From positions 5,840,740 through 5,904,739 of the forward strand of contig NW_024744357.1 of the NCBI RefSeq assembly GCF_018991925.1: a stretch of DNA of 64,000 nt, read 5' to 3'. The notes under the pieces were generated by a model. The model was given only the letters and a program-made list of their open reading frames with translations. It did not search any database and had not been told where the DNA came from. The stretch comes from Homarus americanus (Eukaryota > Arthropoda > Malacostraca > Decapoda > Nephropidae). Positions 53,175 to 64,000 of the stretch are shown here, one piece after another (the stretch's first letter is position 1; every line of letters begins with the position of its first letter). The position numbers were made by a program, and so were the translations under genes.

Positions 53175-55847
53175 AGTGAAAAAAAAATAAGGTTTTCATT
53201 TTATTTTCCAACATGAGTGCGATTGGTGAATGACATTATGCATACCTAAGGCATCTTTTAGTTTGGATCATCTTATTCCTCTGGCCTCTGTATATAATAA
53301 GTGACATTCTGAGGTTAGAGTTCAATTAATAATATTGCATGCAGAGCTTCAGATTATTTTAAGAGACAGGTGGGACACTTGGCCCTTTGAGTGAATGATG
53401 GGGAGTTGTAATGGAGAAAGTTCTATATTGCTTTCTTAATGTTTGTTCTACTGTTGAAACTGAATGTACCATCATTACATACACTATCATCCAGAAAAAT
53501 ACCTTCACAAATTATTTAATACCAGAGAAGATTATCCCTTTGTCCAATTTCTCTGGTATTCTAATGGGAAATTTGTGCATTATTGTACAACACCTTACAC
53601 ACCACAGTGTTTATAGTCAGACAACAAACAATGCATAACATGTATTTGTACACTTATTCCTTAGACATAGTGGCTAGCTGCTGTGGCTAACTTAATTAAG
53701 ACATTTTTCATTGAATTGGGTCATGAATTACACTCCACTGAATAATGATAGAGATCACACCACACAGTCTTTGTGGGGAAGGTATACTGTATGTCAGGTT
53801 CTGAATTGGACCGGCTTTGGAAGTTTGTAGAGACGGCTGAAGTGTTCAAGAAGTACAGACCAGTTGTGCATGGTACAGTATTAACATAAGTCTTATATAA
53901 ACTGCTGTCCAGAAGGCCATGCTACCAGTCTGAAGCTCTGTGCATGTTTGTTTCTTTTTTTCTCTAATTTTTTCACTCTCCCTGTCTCTCTTTGACTAAC
54001 TCATCTCTTAGACTATTAGTAGGTTTGGTGGTAAATACTGTAAGTGGGTGTACACCATAAGTGTTGTTACCACCTTACTTCAGGTAAAGGTTTTACAGCT
54101 TATCATCAGAGGGTGACTCAAGCTGTTTACTTCTCGTCCAGCTCACTAGATCCTCTGACCAAATAAACAATCCCACAAAACTGGAAAAATTAATGAGAGC
54201 TGTTGTTTTACATTGATTATTATTTTATTTTTTTTATTAACAAAGGATTGAACTCTTACTTATTCAGCATGGTTATGATAACTCATATGTGGTTCATGTG
54301 ACTGACCATTTACTGATACTGTACCAGGACTTAACATGGATTTTTATGAGCTTTACATTTACTTACATGGAACTATCATTCTTATTACTGTACTGTATAG
54401 TGCTTGACTTTCCTTCAGTGAAACAAGTTTGCTTACCAATATGAGCTGTATCTATTGTATGATAATGGATAACTAAGGATTAATTGTATTTCAGGTGTTG
54501 TACCATCAACTGTGATGTAGTGTACTGTACTTAGGATTTGTGATGTGTCAATGATAAATATGGAAAATAATAATTATGCCTTGAGTCTGCCAGTCTTGTT
54601 TCCTCCGGTCAGGCTGAGGGGACATAGAAATAGTATCAGTAATATCTCCGTTAGCCGGATTCTCTCAAACCCGGAACTCTCCGATAGCTGGAATTTAAAT
54701 TTTCTCGGAAAATCGATCCCAAAGCCAGAATTTTCCAGAAAATTCCGGCTTTGGGAATGATTTTCCAGAAAATTGAGACAATTTTCCAGATACCCGTACC
54801 CGGAAAATTCTGGGGATTGGGGGGGGGGGGGAGTTTTTTCCGGGTTTGAGAGATGAAAATCTGGCGCATTTTCTGGAAATTCCGAGAAAATTTTTCCGTT
54901 ACCCGGAAAATTCCGGGGATGAGGGATTTTTTCCGGCTTTGAGAGAGTCATCTCGTTACCCGGAGATCTCTCATTCCCGGAAGTGCTCTGCATTAATTGT
55001 TCAGGCTAATGGGGATATCACTGTATACCTGTCTCTCTGCCAGGCCATATGTATATCTTTCCAGACATCTTGTGAATTTAATGCCGGTAACTCAAACATA
55101 CTCGAGTGGGTGTTGATGAAACTTGTTAAGAGAATATTACCCAAGAAGGTCTGCTGTGAATTCTACAGTCAACACTTTGATCTGCCTTCTTAAGAGTTGT
55201 GGCTTTTATTATGTGAATGTATGGCAGTGGGGTGGAGGGAGGGGACCCAGTAGCCATGTTGTCAACTTTTTAAATTGGTTTTACCTCTTGAACACTCATA
55301 GTCCTTACAAATATTTACGGTCTTCTATTTTTATTGTACTTGCAAGCCTTGATTTGTTGTGGCAGTGTGAGAACCAAGAACAATACAGATGCTCCCACAC
55401 TGACTCACTTCTCCTCTGGTGTTACTGTACTATACACTACCATACAGAGGTGCTCGGGGACACCTCTCCTATTAAATGGGATTTCAAAACTGTTCCTCTC
55501 ATTTCTGTAGACTAGACCATCCTACGTCCCTGTACAATAATTATAAATGCTGTAGCTGTAGGGGCATTTAGCAGCTCTGGATCTCATAGGTCACTCTGGT
55601 CATCCCCTTTGCCATAGATGGATAAAAGACTTTCCTCCGCTTTTTCACTTTGAGCCGAGGAAGAATTTGATTGGTTTATTGTTAAAGATTAACCAGAACA
55701 GAGAGAAGGTTAGTTATCATGTAGAAATACTGTAGTTTATAATTCACAGATGTAGAATTTATTTTTCATTACTATGTACAATATAATAAAAATATGAGCA
55801 GTGAAACGGAAGGCTGGAGAAAGAAAACAAAGATAGTTTTAATTTAA
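53175..55847 (+). other. RPB3 downstream interval before the I-like LINE
   Basis: A/T-rich, no coding signal. Contains one MITE-like element (54637-55023). It would be 3' UTR and intergenic for isoform a, and intronic for isoform b. Confidence 0.5.
54637..55023. mobile_element. MITE with CAGTRATATCYCC ends
   Basis: CAGTAATATCTCCGTTAGCC at the left; GGCTAATGGGGATATCACTG at the right. TAT on each side. The interior is made of repeated TTTCCGGRTTTGAGAG and ACCCGGAAAATTC motifs in both orientations. 387 bp. Confidence 0.78.
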
Positions 55848-57605
55848 CAAATTTATTGACAAAGCTTGTAGTACAGTTTGCCTATTCTGAGTAATTCAGT
55901 CAGGTCTTGACACTGAGGGTGGTATCACTTCTCACTGCCACACAGGACAGAGGTTCATACACAAAGAAATACATCATATTCATTAGCAGTATATATAGGT
56001 CAGAGTCATGTGGGTGATGTCACTGTTCGCTGCCATGCAAGACAGTGGTTCATATACATTGGACGTCATATTCTAATTGAAGACTCATCAGTGTGGGCTA
56101 GCAAATTTGGGATAAACAACAAGAATGTCCCCAAGCACCCCCGATTCAATGTAGTAATTACAAAGTTCACGATACAATAAGTCAGGTCTTTGACAGTGTC
56201 ACATTCAATAATATAGTGTTCAAGTGTATGCTTCAAAGGTTTATCACAAAGTTTACATGCTGAGTGTTCCGGTATGGGTACAGCGTTACTAACTTGCCAG
56301 ATGTGTCTGTATCCTAGCCTAATTCTGGCCACGACTACATCACATTGTCTGGTTCTGTCCTTATGCTGGCCATACCGGTACCTCTCGTCACAAAATTTGT
56401 CATATTTGCTACAGTAATGCTACAACTGCTAGGTCTCTGCATTTCTCAGTTCTTCTAGATCAGAGTTCATGATTCTGACTTGAATGTTTTTAAGTACATC
56501 ATTGGAAAGACCAAGGTCGCGGTCAACATTTTCTTTCTTACATGCCTCATTGGCCAGTCTATCAGCACGGTCATGATACCTAATTCGAACATGGGACGGA
56601 ATCCACACAAATTCGATACGAGAGTTGTTCTCATTGGCAATTATCACATATCTTTTAATATCACATACAACTTTAGACATAGAACCTGACAGGCTGTTCA
56701 TTGATTTCAAAGCACTTTGAGAGTCACAGAATATCACCCCACCTCCATTTTCTTTAAGGTAGTCTGTGGCTAAGTAGATTCCAGTTAGTTCAGTTTGTGT
56801 TGTGCTGGCCCAGTTGTTCAGCCTTTGCTTGTTTGACACTATCATCTCTTTTTGTTTATATATTACAATTGCACAGCCTGTTCTACCTGCATTAGTCTGC
56901 ACAGAGCCATCAGTAAGGTTAACGAGATAGTTGGGATTACTTAGATAGAACATCAACTCAGTTTGAGCTGTAGTTTGGGGACCATGTTCTTCAAAACTTT
57001 GACACAAAACATGGTATTAAGTAGGGCTATCCTCTCAGATAGGGAGGGCAGTCCGAGCTCTTTCCTCATGTTTACAATTCTGGTTAATTTTGGGCATCCT
57101 AGAATGATGTGCATGGCTTCATTTTGCACTACCTCAAGGCTATTGAGTTGTTTAGGCGGAATAGCCACAAGATGGAGAGCATGATAGTCAACTACTGAAC
57201 GAATGAAGTGAAGATAGAAAGTACGAGCATAGGTGATATTAATTCCATAGCCATTGCCAACAAAGGTTCTGAGGGGTTTAATGCGCTGCACTAGTTTGGC
57301 ATGAAGGTTGCCGACAAAGTTTGCATCATTCACAAATTCCAAGATATTTATAGGAGCTACATAGTTCCAAGGGCATGCTGTTAATGTTAAAGCCAAGAGG
57401 CAGAGGGTGAGCAAGACGAGGATTGAGTACCCTCGTCTTGTCAACAGATATTATGAGACCACATTCCACAGTCCTCCGGGCAAATACATCCAGCAAGGCT
57501 TAGAGCCTGAGCTTGGTCTGTGTCATAATGCAGATATCATCAGCATAGCATATTACTGCCTCGTCTGGCTGAACTGGAATGTCGGTAATAAGCTAGATTA
57601 AACTA
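55848..57605 (-). mobile_element. I-like LINE remnant: RT end, RNase H, Cys-rich tail
   Basis: On the - strand from right to left: ITDIPVQPDEAVICYADDIC (57517-57599), with the YADD catalytic box; one TAA stop in LDVFARRTVECGLI; then the RT thumb region (57007-57444, SLEVVQNEAMHIILG); an RNase H domain (56429-57007) with LTDGS, TELTGIYLA, CDSQSALKS and HDRADRLANEA, supplying the expected acidic and His residues; and a terminal CKLC-x8-H-x4-C zinc-knuckle-like tail (56090-56332). The AATAAA near 55856 (- strand) marks its 3' end. 5'-truncated and frameshifted. The RNase H plus CxxC order fits the I/R1-type groups. Confidence 0.87.
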
Positions 57606-57792
57606 GATCTTAGAAGATTGTTTAAATATATATTGAGGCAGGAGAGAATCTGAAGAGACATTTTAAACTGATATCACAATGAGTTCTTACACTGAGGAAC
57701 CAAAGGGTGAAAGGTTTATAGATTAATGAGGAAGTGACACATTCAGTTGTAGATGAAGTGTTCCTCTGTATGTGTCCCTCATAAAGTATTAA

Positions 57793-57882
57793 CCCCTTGT
57801 GTATGGTGTTCGCTGTGTGCTGAATAAAATTTCTAGCATTAGCCAAGTAAAATAATAAAAGTGGCATCCCTGTAGTGAAGGA
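57793..57882. mobile_element. TTAA mini-MITE, right end eroded
   Basis: TTAA then CCCCTTGTGTATGG, with internal GCATTAGCCAAGTAAAATAA and TGTAGTGAAGGA. Same family as 29014 and 37834. Confidence 0.6.
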
Positions 57883-58005
57883 ATGAATACCTTTACTATT
57901 AGTGGCAGCTCGTGACTCCAATTCGTGGGGGTGTTGCTTCAAAACATTTTTAAGAACTGTTTTAATACTGTGTAAGACACACACAGAAATACAGTAGGTA
58001 TATAT

Positions 58006-58195
58006 AGTGGTCCCTCGGTTAATGAGTTACCTCCCATAAGATTCTTAACTTCGGTTAACGAGCCGACCTCAACATGTTTTTGCTTGCACTTGGCGGTCAA
58101 CCAGCTGTAGTATTAGTCCGCCAATACAGTAATCGGTTCTAGGGCTTAAATTCCTTACTATTTTATTAAATATCAAGAAGTTTATACTATACAAC
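58006..58195 (-). mobile_element. Fragment of the CAGTGGTCCCTCGG Tigger-like family, nested
   Basis: AGTGGTCCCTCGGTTAATGA at the outer end, then inverted similarity to about 52496-52739 (CCGACCTCAACATGTTTTTG, GTCCGCCAATACAGTAATCG). The inner boundary near 58195 interrupts the hAT transposase frame. Confidence 0.8.
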
Positions 58196-58196
58196 C

Positions 58197-58410
58197 AGAG
58201 CCAACTTTTCCTTTGGTACCATTCTGAATGAAAGCTACGAATATACCTCTTACTGTTGCTTATTCCTGGCTGAGATATTTGAATATCAGGTGAGGGACGG
58301 CCTCTTGTCTTAATAACAACTTTCTCATGAAGAGACAACTGTGAAAATTTAAGTTGTTGAAGTTCACTCACTGTCACAGAACAAGTTTCTTGGGAAAACA
58401 AGGAGGCCAT
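58197..58410 (-). pseudogene. hAT transposase N-terminal fragment
   Basis: A - strand frame from ATG 58408-58410 reads MASLFSQETCSVTVSELQQL, GRPSPDIQISQPG and SFHSEWYQRKSWL. This recalls the start of ZMYM/hAT-type transposases, where a W-x-YPWL-like segment precedes a TTF-type zinc finger. The frame is broken after SWL by the nested MITE fragment, and the rest of the transposase is absent. Confidence 0.6.
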
Positions 58411-58495
58411 GTTTAATTAATTCAAATTCTTCTATACAATAAAGTTTCTGGAAAAAACAATGAATACAAAATGTAGTCTCTATGAATATAAATCA

Positions 58496-58674
58496 TACGC
58501 ATCATCCTGTGTGTGGTGCTTACGCGCCGTCTGCTATATCAAGAGTATTTGAATGTGATAAATTGTAGATGATGTGATATCATACTGTATTATATCACAT
58601 CATCTACAATTTATCACATTCAAATACTCTTGATATAGCAGACGGCGCGTAAGCACCACACAGGATGATGCGTA
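58496..58674. repeat. Near-perfect 179-bp palindrome inside the hAT element
   Basis: Arms of about 84 and 82 bp (TACGCATCATCCTGTG.. against ..CACAGGATGATGCGTA) differ only by one extra GT in the left arm; spacer about 11 bp (CATACTGTATT). Confidence 0.92.
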
Positions 58675-59172
58675 AACACTACCTCCCACACTGATAACCA
58701 GATCGGCACTGTGTGATCCACAGTGCTCGCCTCCAGGACATGCCATGCGTGGGACAAAGCAAACGCCCGTTATTGGAACTGTCGAGTAAGACAGTTCCAC
58801 ATACAGGGATTTTTGTTGTTTTTCTCGGAATTAGAGGATGGCCATTGACATTAAGTTTAAGGATTATTGATAGTAGTTTTAAATATCTTGTACAAGTATA
58901 AATAAATAAACATATATGATATATTTTATTATATAATGTGCTGCAGTTCCACAGTGCCTACCAACGAGCCGCCACTGTTTACTATACTGTATTAACTTTA
59001 CATATATTGTATCTGAAGTTATTATTCCTCTTACAGTTTTACATTAGAAAAAATAAAAGTACAATAGTGTATAACCAACTTAGAAAATACCTAAACATAC
59101 TTATTCATATCCTCTAATTGTTTAATATGAAGTGTACGTTATGGAAACTTAATATCCTATATTGATTCACAA

Positions 59173-59976
59173 TAGGGTTGCACCAGAACCAGAATATTAA
59201 GTTCCAGCCGGAACCGGAACTTGCTGGAAATTTAAAAAAAATCCGGCCAGAACAGGAAATTTAAGTGTTGCTTAAACAACGTAAGAACTAAATCAGTTTT
59301 ATGACGCCCAAAAATGCTAATATGATATTATTGGTCTTTGGTTCGGTTTTTAAACTAATTTCTTAAACTAAAGCCGTGAAATGAAGTTCAAGTAGAAGGC
59401 CACTTGGTTTTACATGCTTTACTGCTTTTTAATACAGTGTTTTTTATATAATACTGTAATACAACAATGCTTCAAGGTAAGATTCACCTTGTATAGTAAT
59501 TTACCCAAACTGTGTCACATCACCTAAAATATATTAAGTTTAGCATTAAAGTTGTTTTATAAATACTGTACATGGAAAAATAATAACTTGTAAAAAAAAT
59601 TGATCTATGGGAAGCCACGAGTCTTTGACGGGTATGTTTCACGACACAACCAGTCACACAGAGCCATGACGCGTCCAGTACTTGTTTAGTTCAAGTTTTC
59701 TCACCCAGCTGCCTCACACAGTGTCTCCCTCAATATCAGCTGAGGTTGATGTAAGGAGGTACTGTATGTGTACTATACAGTCAGTAAAATAAACAGTTAC
59801 AACCAGAGGTGTAGACTGTTGAGTACTGAAGTAACTGAAGGTAAAACCCATGAAACAGTTACCAATATCAATAAAAAGTTCAAGTTACGGCCAGTTATTT
59901 TTCTAAAGTTTCGGCCGGAACGGGAACTTCATAAAAATTGAGGTTCCGGCCGGAACTAAGTTACGGTGCATCCCTA
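59173..59976. mobile_element. Non-autonomous hAT element with perfect 8-bp target duplication
   Basis: Ends TAGGGTTGCACC and GGTGCATCCCTA, flanked by identical ATTCACAA (59165-59172, 59977-59984). Subterminal CCGGCCGGAAC motifs at both ends. An internal CAGAGGTGTAGACTGTTGAG at 59803 resembles another hAT terminus (Tol2-type) and may be a nested remnant. 804 bp. Confidence 0.92.
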
Positions 59977-60407
59977 ATTCACAAGGCAGTATATCGGCTC
60001 CTTACTTTAAGTGTTAGATACCTTGAACCTACAGTGAGGAGGGATATCAGAAATGAACGAAAATTCTTTCTTTCTTTTTTTTCCTGTGTGAAGTGGAGAC
60101 AGTAGACGAGAAGCACAAACACTTAATTGCAGTTATAGATGACTTGTCTAATATATTAAACATATCTTAATTGTGGGGTTGTACATAAAGGAAGTACTAT
60201 ACTGTACAAACATGTGCTGTATAGACCTTGTTATTAATTTTGTTCGGCCAAGTTGACAATACTTTCATCATCGCTATCTCCTCCATTTCTACACAATATT
60301 TGTCCCCTTAATCGTGCTTTAGAGTTTCTCCCAATAATATCTACTTTTATGTTATTCATCTGTGTATTATATCTGTTGGACTGATAATTGTGTCTCCCGT
60401 CCTACAG

Positions 60408-60589
60408 CCCAGGCAGAGTTTGACGCAACAGCCAAACCCAACAAGTTCTATTACAATGTGGAGAGTGCCGGAGCGCTCAAGCCAGAGAATATCATCCTTA
60501 TGGGCATCGCTGCTCTTAAGAAGAAGCTCTCAGACTTACAGAATCAGTTGAGCATGGAGGCGCAGTCTGATGCTCTGGCCATCAATTAA
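60408..60589 (+). CDS. POLR2C: RPB3 exon 5b, distal duplicate of the terminal exon
   Basis: Acceptor CCTACAG, 182 nt, stop TAA; same length and same entry phase as exon 5a. Encodes [20 protein letters not shown] through QSDALAIN; 49 of 60 residues equal exon 5a. Many third-position changes and no frame damage imply it has been under selection. It keeps the human-like residues Y231, S235, L259, S264 and S269, which 5a has lost. Flanking intron sequence is not similar to that of 5a, so the duplication is not recent. Spliced from exon 4 it would give an equally long 275-aa RPB3. A lone processed copy is ruled out by the splice acceptor and single-exon extent. Confidence 0.88.
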
Positions 60590-60645
60590 ATATTCCCATT
60601 TGGCGCCTTAGATTATTTTCATCGTTCATTCAGTCATGTTTACCA

Positions 60646-60771
60646 CAGTGGAACCTCCACATAACTTGTTTCTACCTCCATGTAATCCATTAGGTGGAGT
60701 TTTACAGCTAACGGACGCTCAATGTAATGGATATTCTTATCTTTACAGTCCGTTAAAAAGAGGTTTCACTG
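60646..60771. mobile_element. MITE family B copy 8
   Basis: CAGTGGAACCTCCACATAAC at the left, internal CGCTCAATGTAATGG, and AAAGAGGTTTCACTG at the right, followed by TA. Lies 57 bp after the exon 5b stop, so inside a probable 3' UTR. Confidence 0.82.
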
Positions 60772-61176
60772 TATTAATGAATTTGGACATTTTAGTTTCT
60801 TCTGTATAGGATGATCTGTGTTAGATGGTGTCTAAGAGAGAGAGTTGATACGGTATATCAGGGAGTAATATTTTCCCAGGATCTTGTTATTAAATGACTA
60901 CTGGAATAATTGGTTATACTGTACTGTAAGGCTATATTCACTTTGTCTGAAATTTGATTTGGTTTCAATTCTGTGCCATTTTTCAATTATGATTTAGAAG
61001 TTTAGAATTTGTTAAAATATTCACACATTAGAGAATTTAGCTTTGAGGAAATGTGATTTTTTTTCCCTGGCTAAGACAATTTTAATAACTCTGTACTCTA
61101 ACGACAATGTCATGACATGCTATTGTACTGTACTGGCTACTTAACATGATGATCAAGAATGGAAAGTGATCACATA

Positions 61177-61359
61177 CAGTCAACTACGTAAGTCCATTCA
61201 CCTCTCCCTCTGAAACATGAACCCCAAGATTCAGACTCATGAAGCAATAGACTGATACACTATTTTGTCCATAAGAACATAAATGCTTTAGGTTCATAAG
61301 TCTGAATCTTGAGGTTCATGTTTCAGAGGGAGAGGTAAATGGAATTTATTAGTTGACTG
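61177..61359. mobile_element. MITE family A copy
   Basis: CAGTCAACTACGTAAGTCCA at the left and GGAATTTATTAGTTGACTG at the right; TA on the left. Inner arms AGATTCAGACTCATGAAGC and TTCATAAGTCTGAATCTTG. Also in the region downstream of exon 5b. Confidence 0.88.
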
Positions 61360-61614
61360 TGCAGTATTTGTGTTAGTTGTGCAATAATGAGTCACACATA
61401 AGAGGAAAACATTAACATATATCATTAATTTTCTGTTAATCTTTGTCCTTTATATTACTACAGTACATCCTATCAGTAAGCATTGTGGTCCATACAGCGT
61501 GAAAAAAAATTTGTAATGTTTTTTTTTTAAATAAATTCATAATCATTGTATATATGTTACTTTACTTTATGCCTGTAATTATAAACAAACTTTATAGAGA
61601 CAGTTTTTATGTGT

Positions 61615-62110
61615 TGTGGGTGGTGGTGGTGTGGGTGTGTGGTGGTGTGGGTGTGTGGTGGTGTGGGTGATGGGTGTGGGTGATGGGTGTGTGGTGTGGG
61701 TGATGGGTGTGTGGTGGTGGTGGTGTGTGTGGGTGGATGGGTGTGTGGTGGTGTGAATGGGTGTGTGGTGGTGTGAATGGGTGTGTGGTGGTGGTGTGGG
61801 TGTGGTGGTGGTGGTGTGAATGTGTTGTTGGGGATGGGTGTGTGGTGGTGGCGTGAATGTGCTGTAGGGGATGGTGTGTGTGGTGGTGAATGTGTGGTGA
61901 TGGTGTGAATGGTGGTGTGTGTGATGGGTGTGTGGTGGTGGTGGTGTGAATGTGTTGTAGGTGGTGGTGGTGTGAATGTGTTGTAGGGATGGGTGTGTGG
62001 TGGTGTGAATGGGTGTGGTGGTGGTGGTGTGAATGTGCTGTAGGATGGGGTGTGGTGGTGGTGTGAATGTGTTGTGATGGGTGTGTGGTGGTGGTGGTGT
62101 GAATGTGTTA
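61615..62110. repeat. GT-rich minisatellite (GGTGGTGTGAATGTGTTGTAG)
   Basis: Imperfect units built from GTGTGGTGGTGGTGTGAATG and GGGTGATGGGTGTGTGGTG. The - strand is open for about 190 codons (His/Thr/Pro-rich) only because the complement has few stop-forming triplets. Confidence 0.92.
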
Positions 62111-62668
62111 GATGGGTTTGTGGTGTGTAGGAATGGGAATGTGGCAAATGTCATTTAGTTAGGTTAGGTTAGTTTATGATACCAGAACTTGGGCCAGGGA
62201 CAGTTCCTATCAAACACCTGCACCATTGTAAAGCTTAATGAATGGACTTAACGATATTATAACCCGTACATCAAGTTATTAAAAACATTTAAATATCAAT
62301 GTGTAATCTAGAAGTAATATGGTATATTTTAAAGAAGAAATTATGATAAATACCAGCTATAAATAACCGCCCCCTGTTGACATATACAGCCGGTAACCAG
62401 TTAACGGTCCACTCAAACCTCACCTCTATTACTGGTTTACTTCGTTTACTGTCTCTGCCACTGATCGACTCATTAGCTGCTTGGGTGGTCGATAACGTCT
62501 GTCACACACTGGGTATGTACTGTACTGGTTCCTGTATGTATCTGATCCTAGGTCAGTGTTGGTCAAGCCTGTGGTCTTGAAGGAGCCATCACAACACACT
62601 GGTGGATTATTTCAGGAGTTTATAAATTCTCTCCCCCAAAAAGTTTCCTCATAATTTTCTTTCATTGT

Positions 62669-64000
62669 ATCATAAAAAATGGGAAATATCTACTTTCCGG
62701 GAAAGTTGGTTATCTACTTTCCCGAAAAGTAGATAGATTTTCTACTTTTCGGGAAAGTAGATTATCGACTTTTCGGGAAGTAGATTTTCGAATTGGGGAA
62801 ATATTACCTAATTTTGCAAGTAGATAATCATAGAAAACGGAAATTTGTATCATAAAAATGGAAATATCTACTTTCCGGGAAGTTGGTTATCTACTTTCCG
62901 GAAAAGTAAATAGATTTTCTACTTTTCGGGAAAGTAGATTTCGGGAGTAGATTTTCGAATTTTGGGGAAATATTACCTAATTTTGCGAAGTAGATAATCA
63001 TAGAAAACGGGAAATTTGTATCATAAAAATGAGGAAATAACTACTTTCCGAGGAAGGTTGGTTATCTACTTTCAGGAAGAAATAGACTTAGATTTTCTTT
63101 CTACTTTTCGGGAAAGTAGATTATCGACTTTTCGAAGTAGATTTCGAATTTTGGAAATATTACTAATTTTTGCGAGTAGATAATCATGAAAACGGGAAAT
63201 TTGTATCATAAAAATGGGAAATATCTACTTTCCGGAAAGTTGGTTATCTACTTTCGGAGAAAATGAATAACTTTTCTACTTTTCGGGAAAGTCGTTATCG
63301 ACTTTTCAAGGGAGTAGATTTTCGAATTTTGGGGGAAATATTACTAATTTTGCGAAGTAGATAATCATAGAAAACGGAAATTTGTATCATAAAATGGGAA
63401 ATATCACTTTCCGGAAAAGTTCAGTTATCTACTTTCCGGAAAAATAGATAGCTTTACTCGGGAAAGTAGATTATCATTTTAGATAGATTTCAATTTTGGA
63501 AATATTACCTAATTTAGCGAAGTAGATTATCATAGAAAACGGGAAATTTGTATCATAAAAATGGAGGCATCTACTTTCGGGAAAGTTGGTTATCTACTTT
63601 CGGAAAAGTAGTAACTACTTTTCGGAAAGTAGATTATCAACTTTTCGGGAAGTAGATTTTCGAATTTTGGAAATATTACCTAATTTAGCGAAGTAGATTA
63701 TCATAGAAAACGGGAAATTTGTCTCATAAAAAATGGGAAATATCTACTTTCCGGAAAGTTGGTACTCTTTGAAAAATAGATAAATTCTACTTTTCGGGAA
63801 AGTAGATTGTCGACTTTTCGGGTAAGTAGATTTACCAATTTTGAGGAAATATTACCTAATTTTGCAGTAGATAATCATAGAAAACGGGAAATTTGTATCA
63901 TAAAAATGGAAATGTCTACTTTCCGGGAAAGTTGGTTATCTACTTTCAAAATACTTTTCGGAAGCAGATTATCGACTTTCAGGGGAAGTAATTTCGAAAT
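62669..64000. repeat. Satellite-like tandem array, unit 166-185 bp, runs off the window
   Basis: Units begin at TATCATAAAAATGG near 62668, 62848, 63019, 63204, 63385, 63551, 63722 and 63896 (about eight copies). Each unit has TCTACTTTCCGGGAAAGTTG, CTACTTTTCGGGAAAGTAG, GACTTTTCGGGAAGTAGATT, a TATTACCTAATTTTGCGAAG block and ATCATAGAAAACGGGAAATT. The CTACTTTTC/GAAAAGTAG halves are self-complementary, so each unit can form hairpins. Copies diverge by many small indels. Confidence 0.93.

Larger units (their letters stand above)
57900..58977 (-). mobile_element. hAT element with 8-bp target duplication and transposase remnant
   Basis: Ends TAGTGGCAGCTCGTGA (left) and CAACGAGCCGCCACTG (right), flanked by identical TTTACTAT (57892-57899, 58978-58985). 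The right end is read as the 5' side because the transposase remnant is on the - strand. Contains a nested MITE fragment (58006-58195) and a long palindrome (58496-58674). 1,078 bp, internally deleted. It lies between the two RPB3 terminal exons. Confidence 0.9.

Noticed and set aside
61557..62154. 196- and 191-codon His/Thr/Pro frames on the - strand
   Set aside because: Complement of the GT-rich minisatellite; two overlapping frames show the same repeat.

Overview
This is a eukaryotic, intron-rich and very repeat-rich window. Protein similarity (arthropod-type myosin VI, metazoan RPB3), interspersed TTAGG/TTGGG motifs, CR1- and I-type LINE remnants, a tRNA-derived SINE and many TA-, TTAA- and 8-bp-flanked DNA transposons suggest an arthropod, most likely a decapod crustacean. 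The species cannot be named from the sequence alone.

Layout. 1-2080 is C/T-rich low-complexity DNA with a cluster of ATTGG (inverted CCAAT) boxes. 2080-3945 is a damaged CR1-like LINE. 5635-9648 is a 13-bp minisatellite of about 4 kb. A complete myosin VI gene (23 coding exons, + strand, 10146-40479) follows. All splice phases agree, and the joined CDS is 3,705 nt, giving 1,234 aa: motor with P-loop, switches and converter, reverse-gear insert plus IQ region, charged helix, and cargo-binding domain with RRL and WWY motifs. Its introns carry many small transposons. 43833-45258 is a 25-bp minisatellite without A on the + strand, so it is open in all six frames. 45681-46083 is a large inverted repeat with two outward-facing TATA boxes. 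It is followed by an intact non-autonomous hAT element (46172-47442).

The second gene is RPB3/POLR2C, the third-largest subunit of RNA polymerase II (+ strand, 48155-53174, 5 exons, 275 aa). Its last coding exon is duplicated 7.4 kb downstream (60408-60589): same length, same phase, intact stop, 11 of 60 residues changed. This predicts two RPB3 C-termini from alternative last exons. The interval between them holds an I-like LINE, a MITE, and two hAT elements with perfect 8-bp target duplications. One of those hAT elements contains a transposase fragment, a nested MITE fragment and a near-perfect long palindrome.

61615-62110 is a GT-rich minisatellite, and from about 62660 to the window end there is a tandem array of about 175 bp units. 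Most long open frames apart from gene exons and transposon remnants are by-products of simple repeats.

Points most worth following: the duplicated RPB3 terminal exon; a fourfold-duplicated 3' splice site in the switch I exon of myosin VI; a surplus of the 7-mer TACAGTA/TACTGTA, which matches excision footprints of the TA-flanked elements seen here; and the divergent promoter-like inverted repeat.
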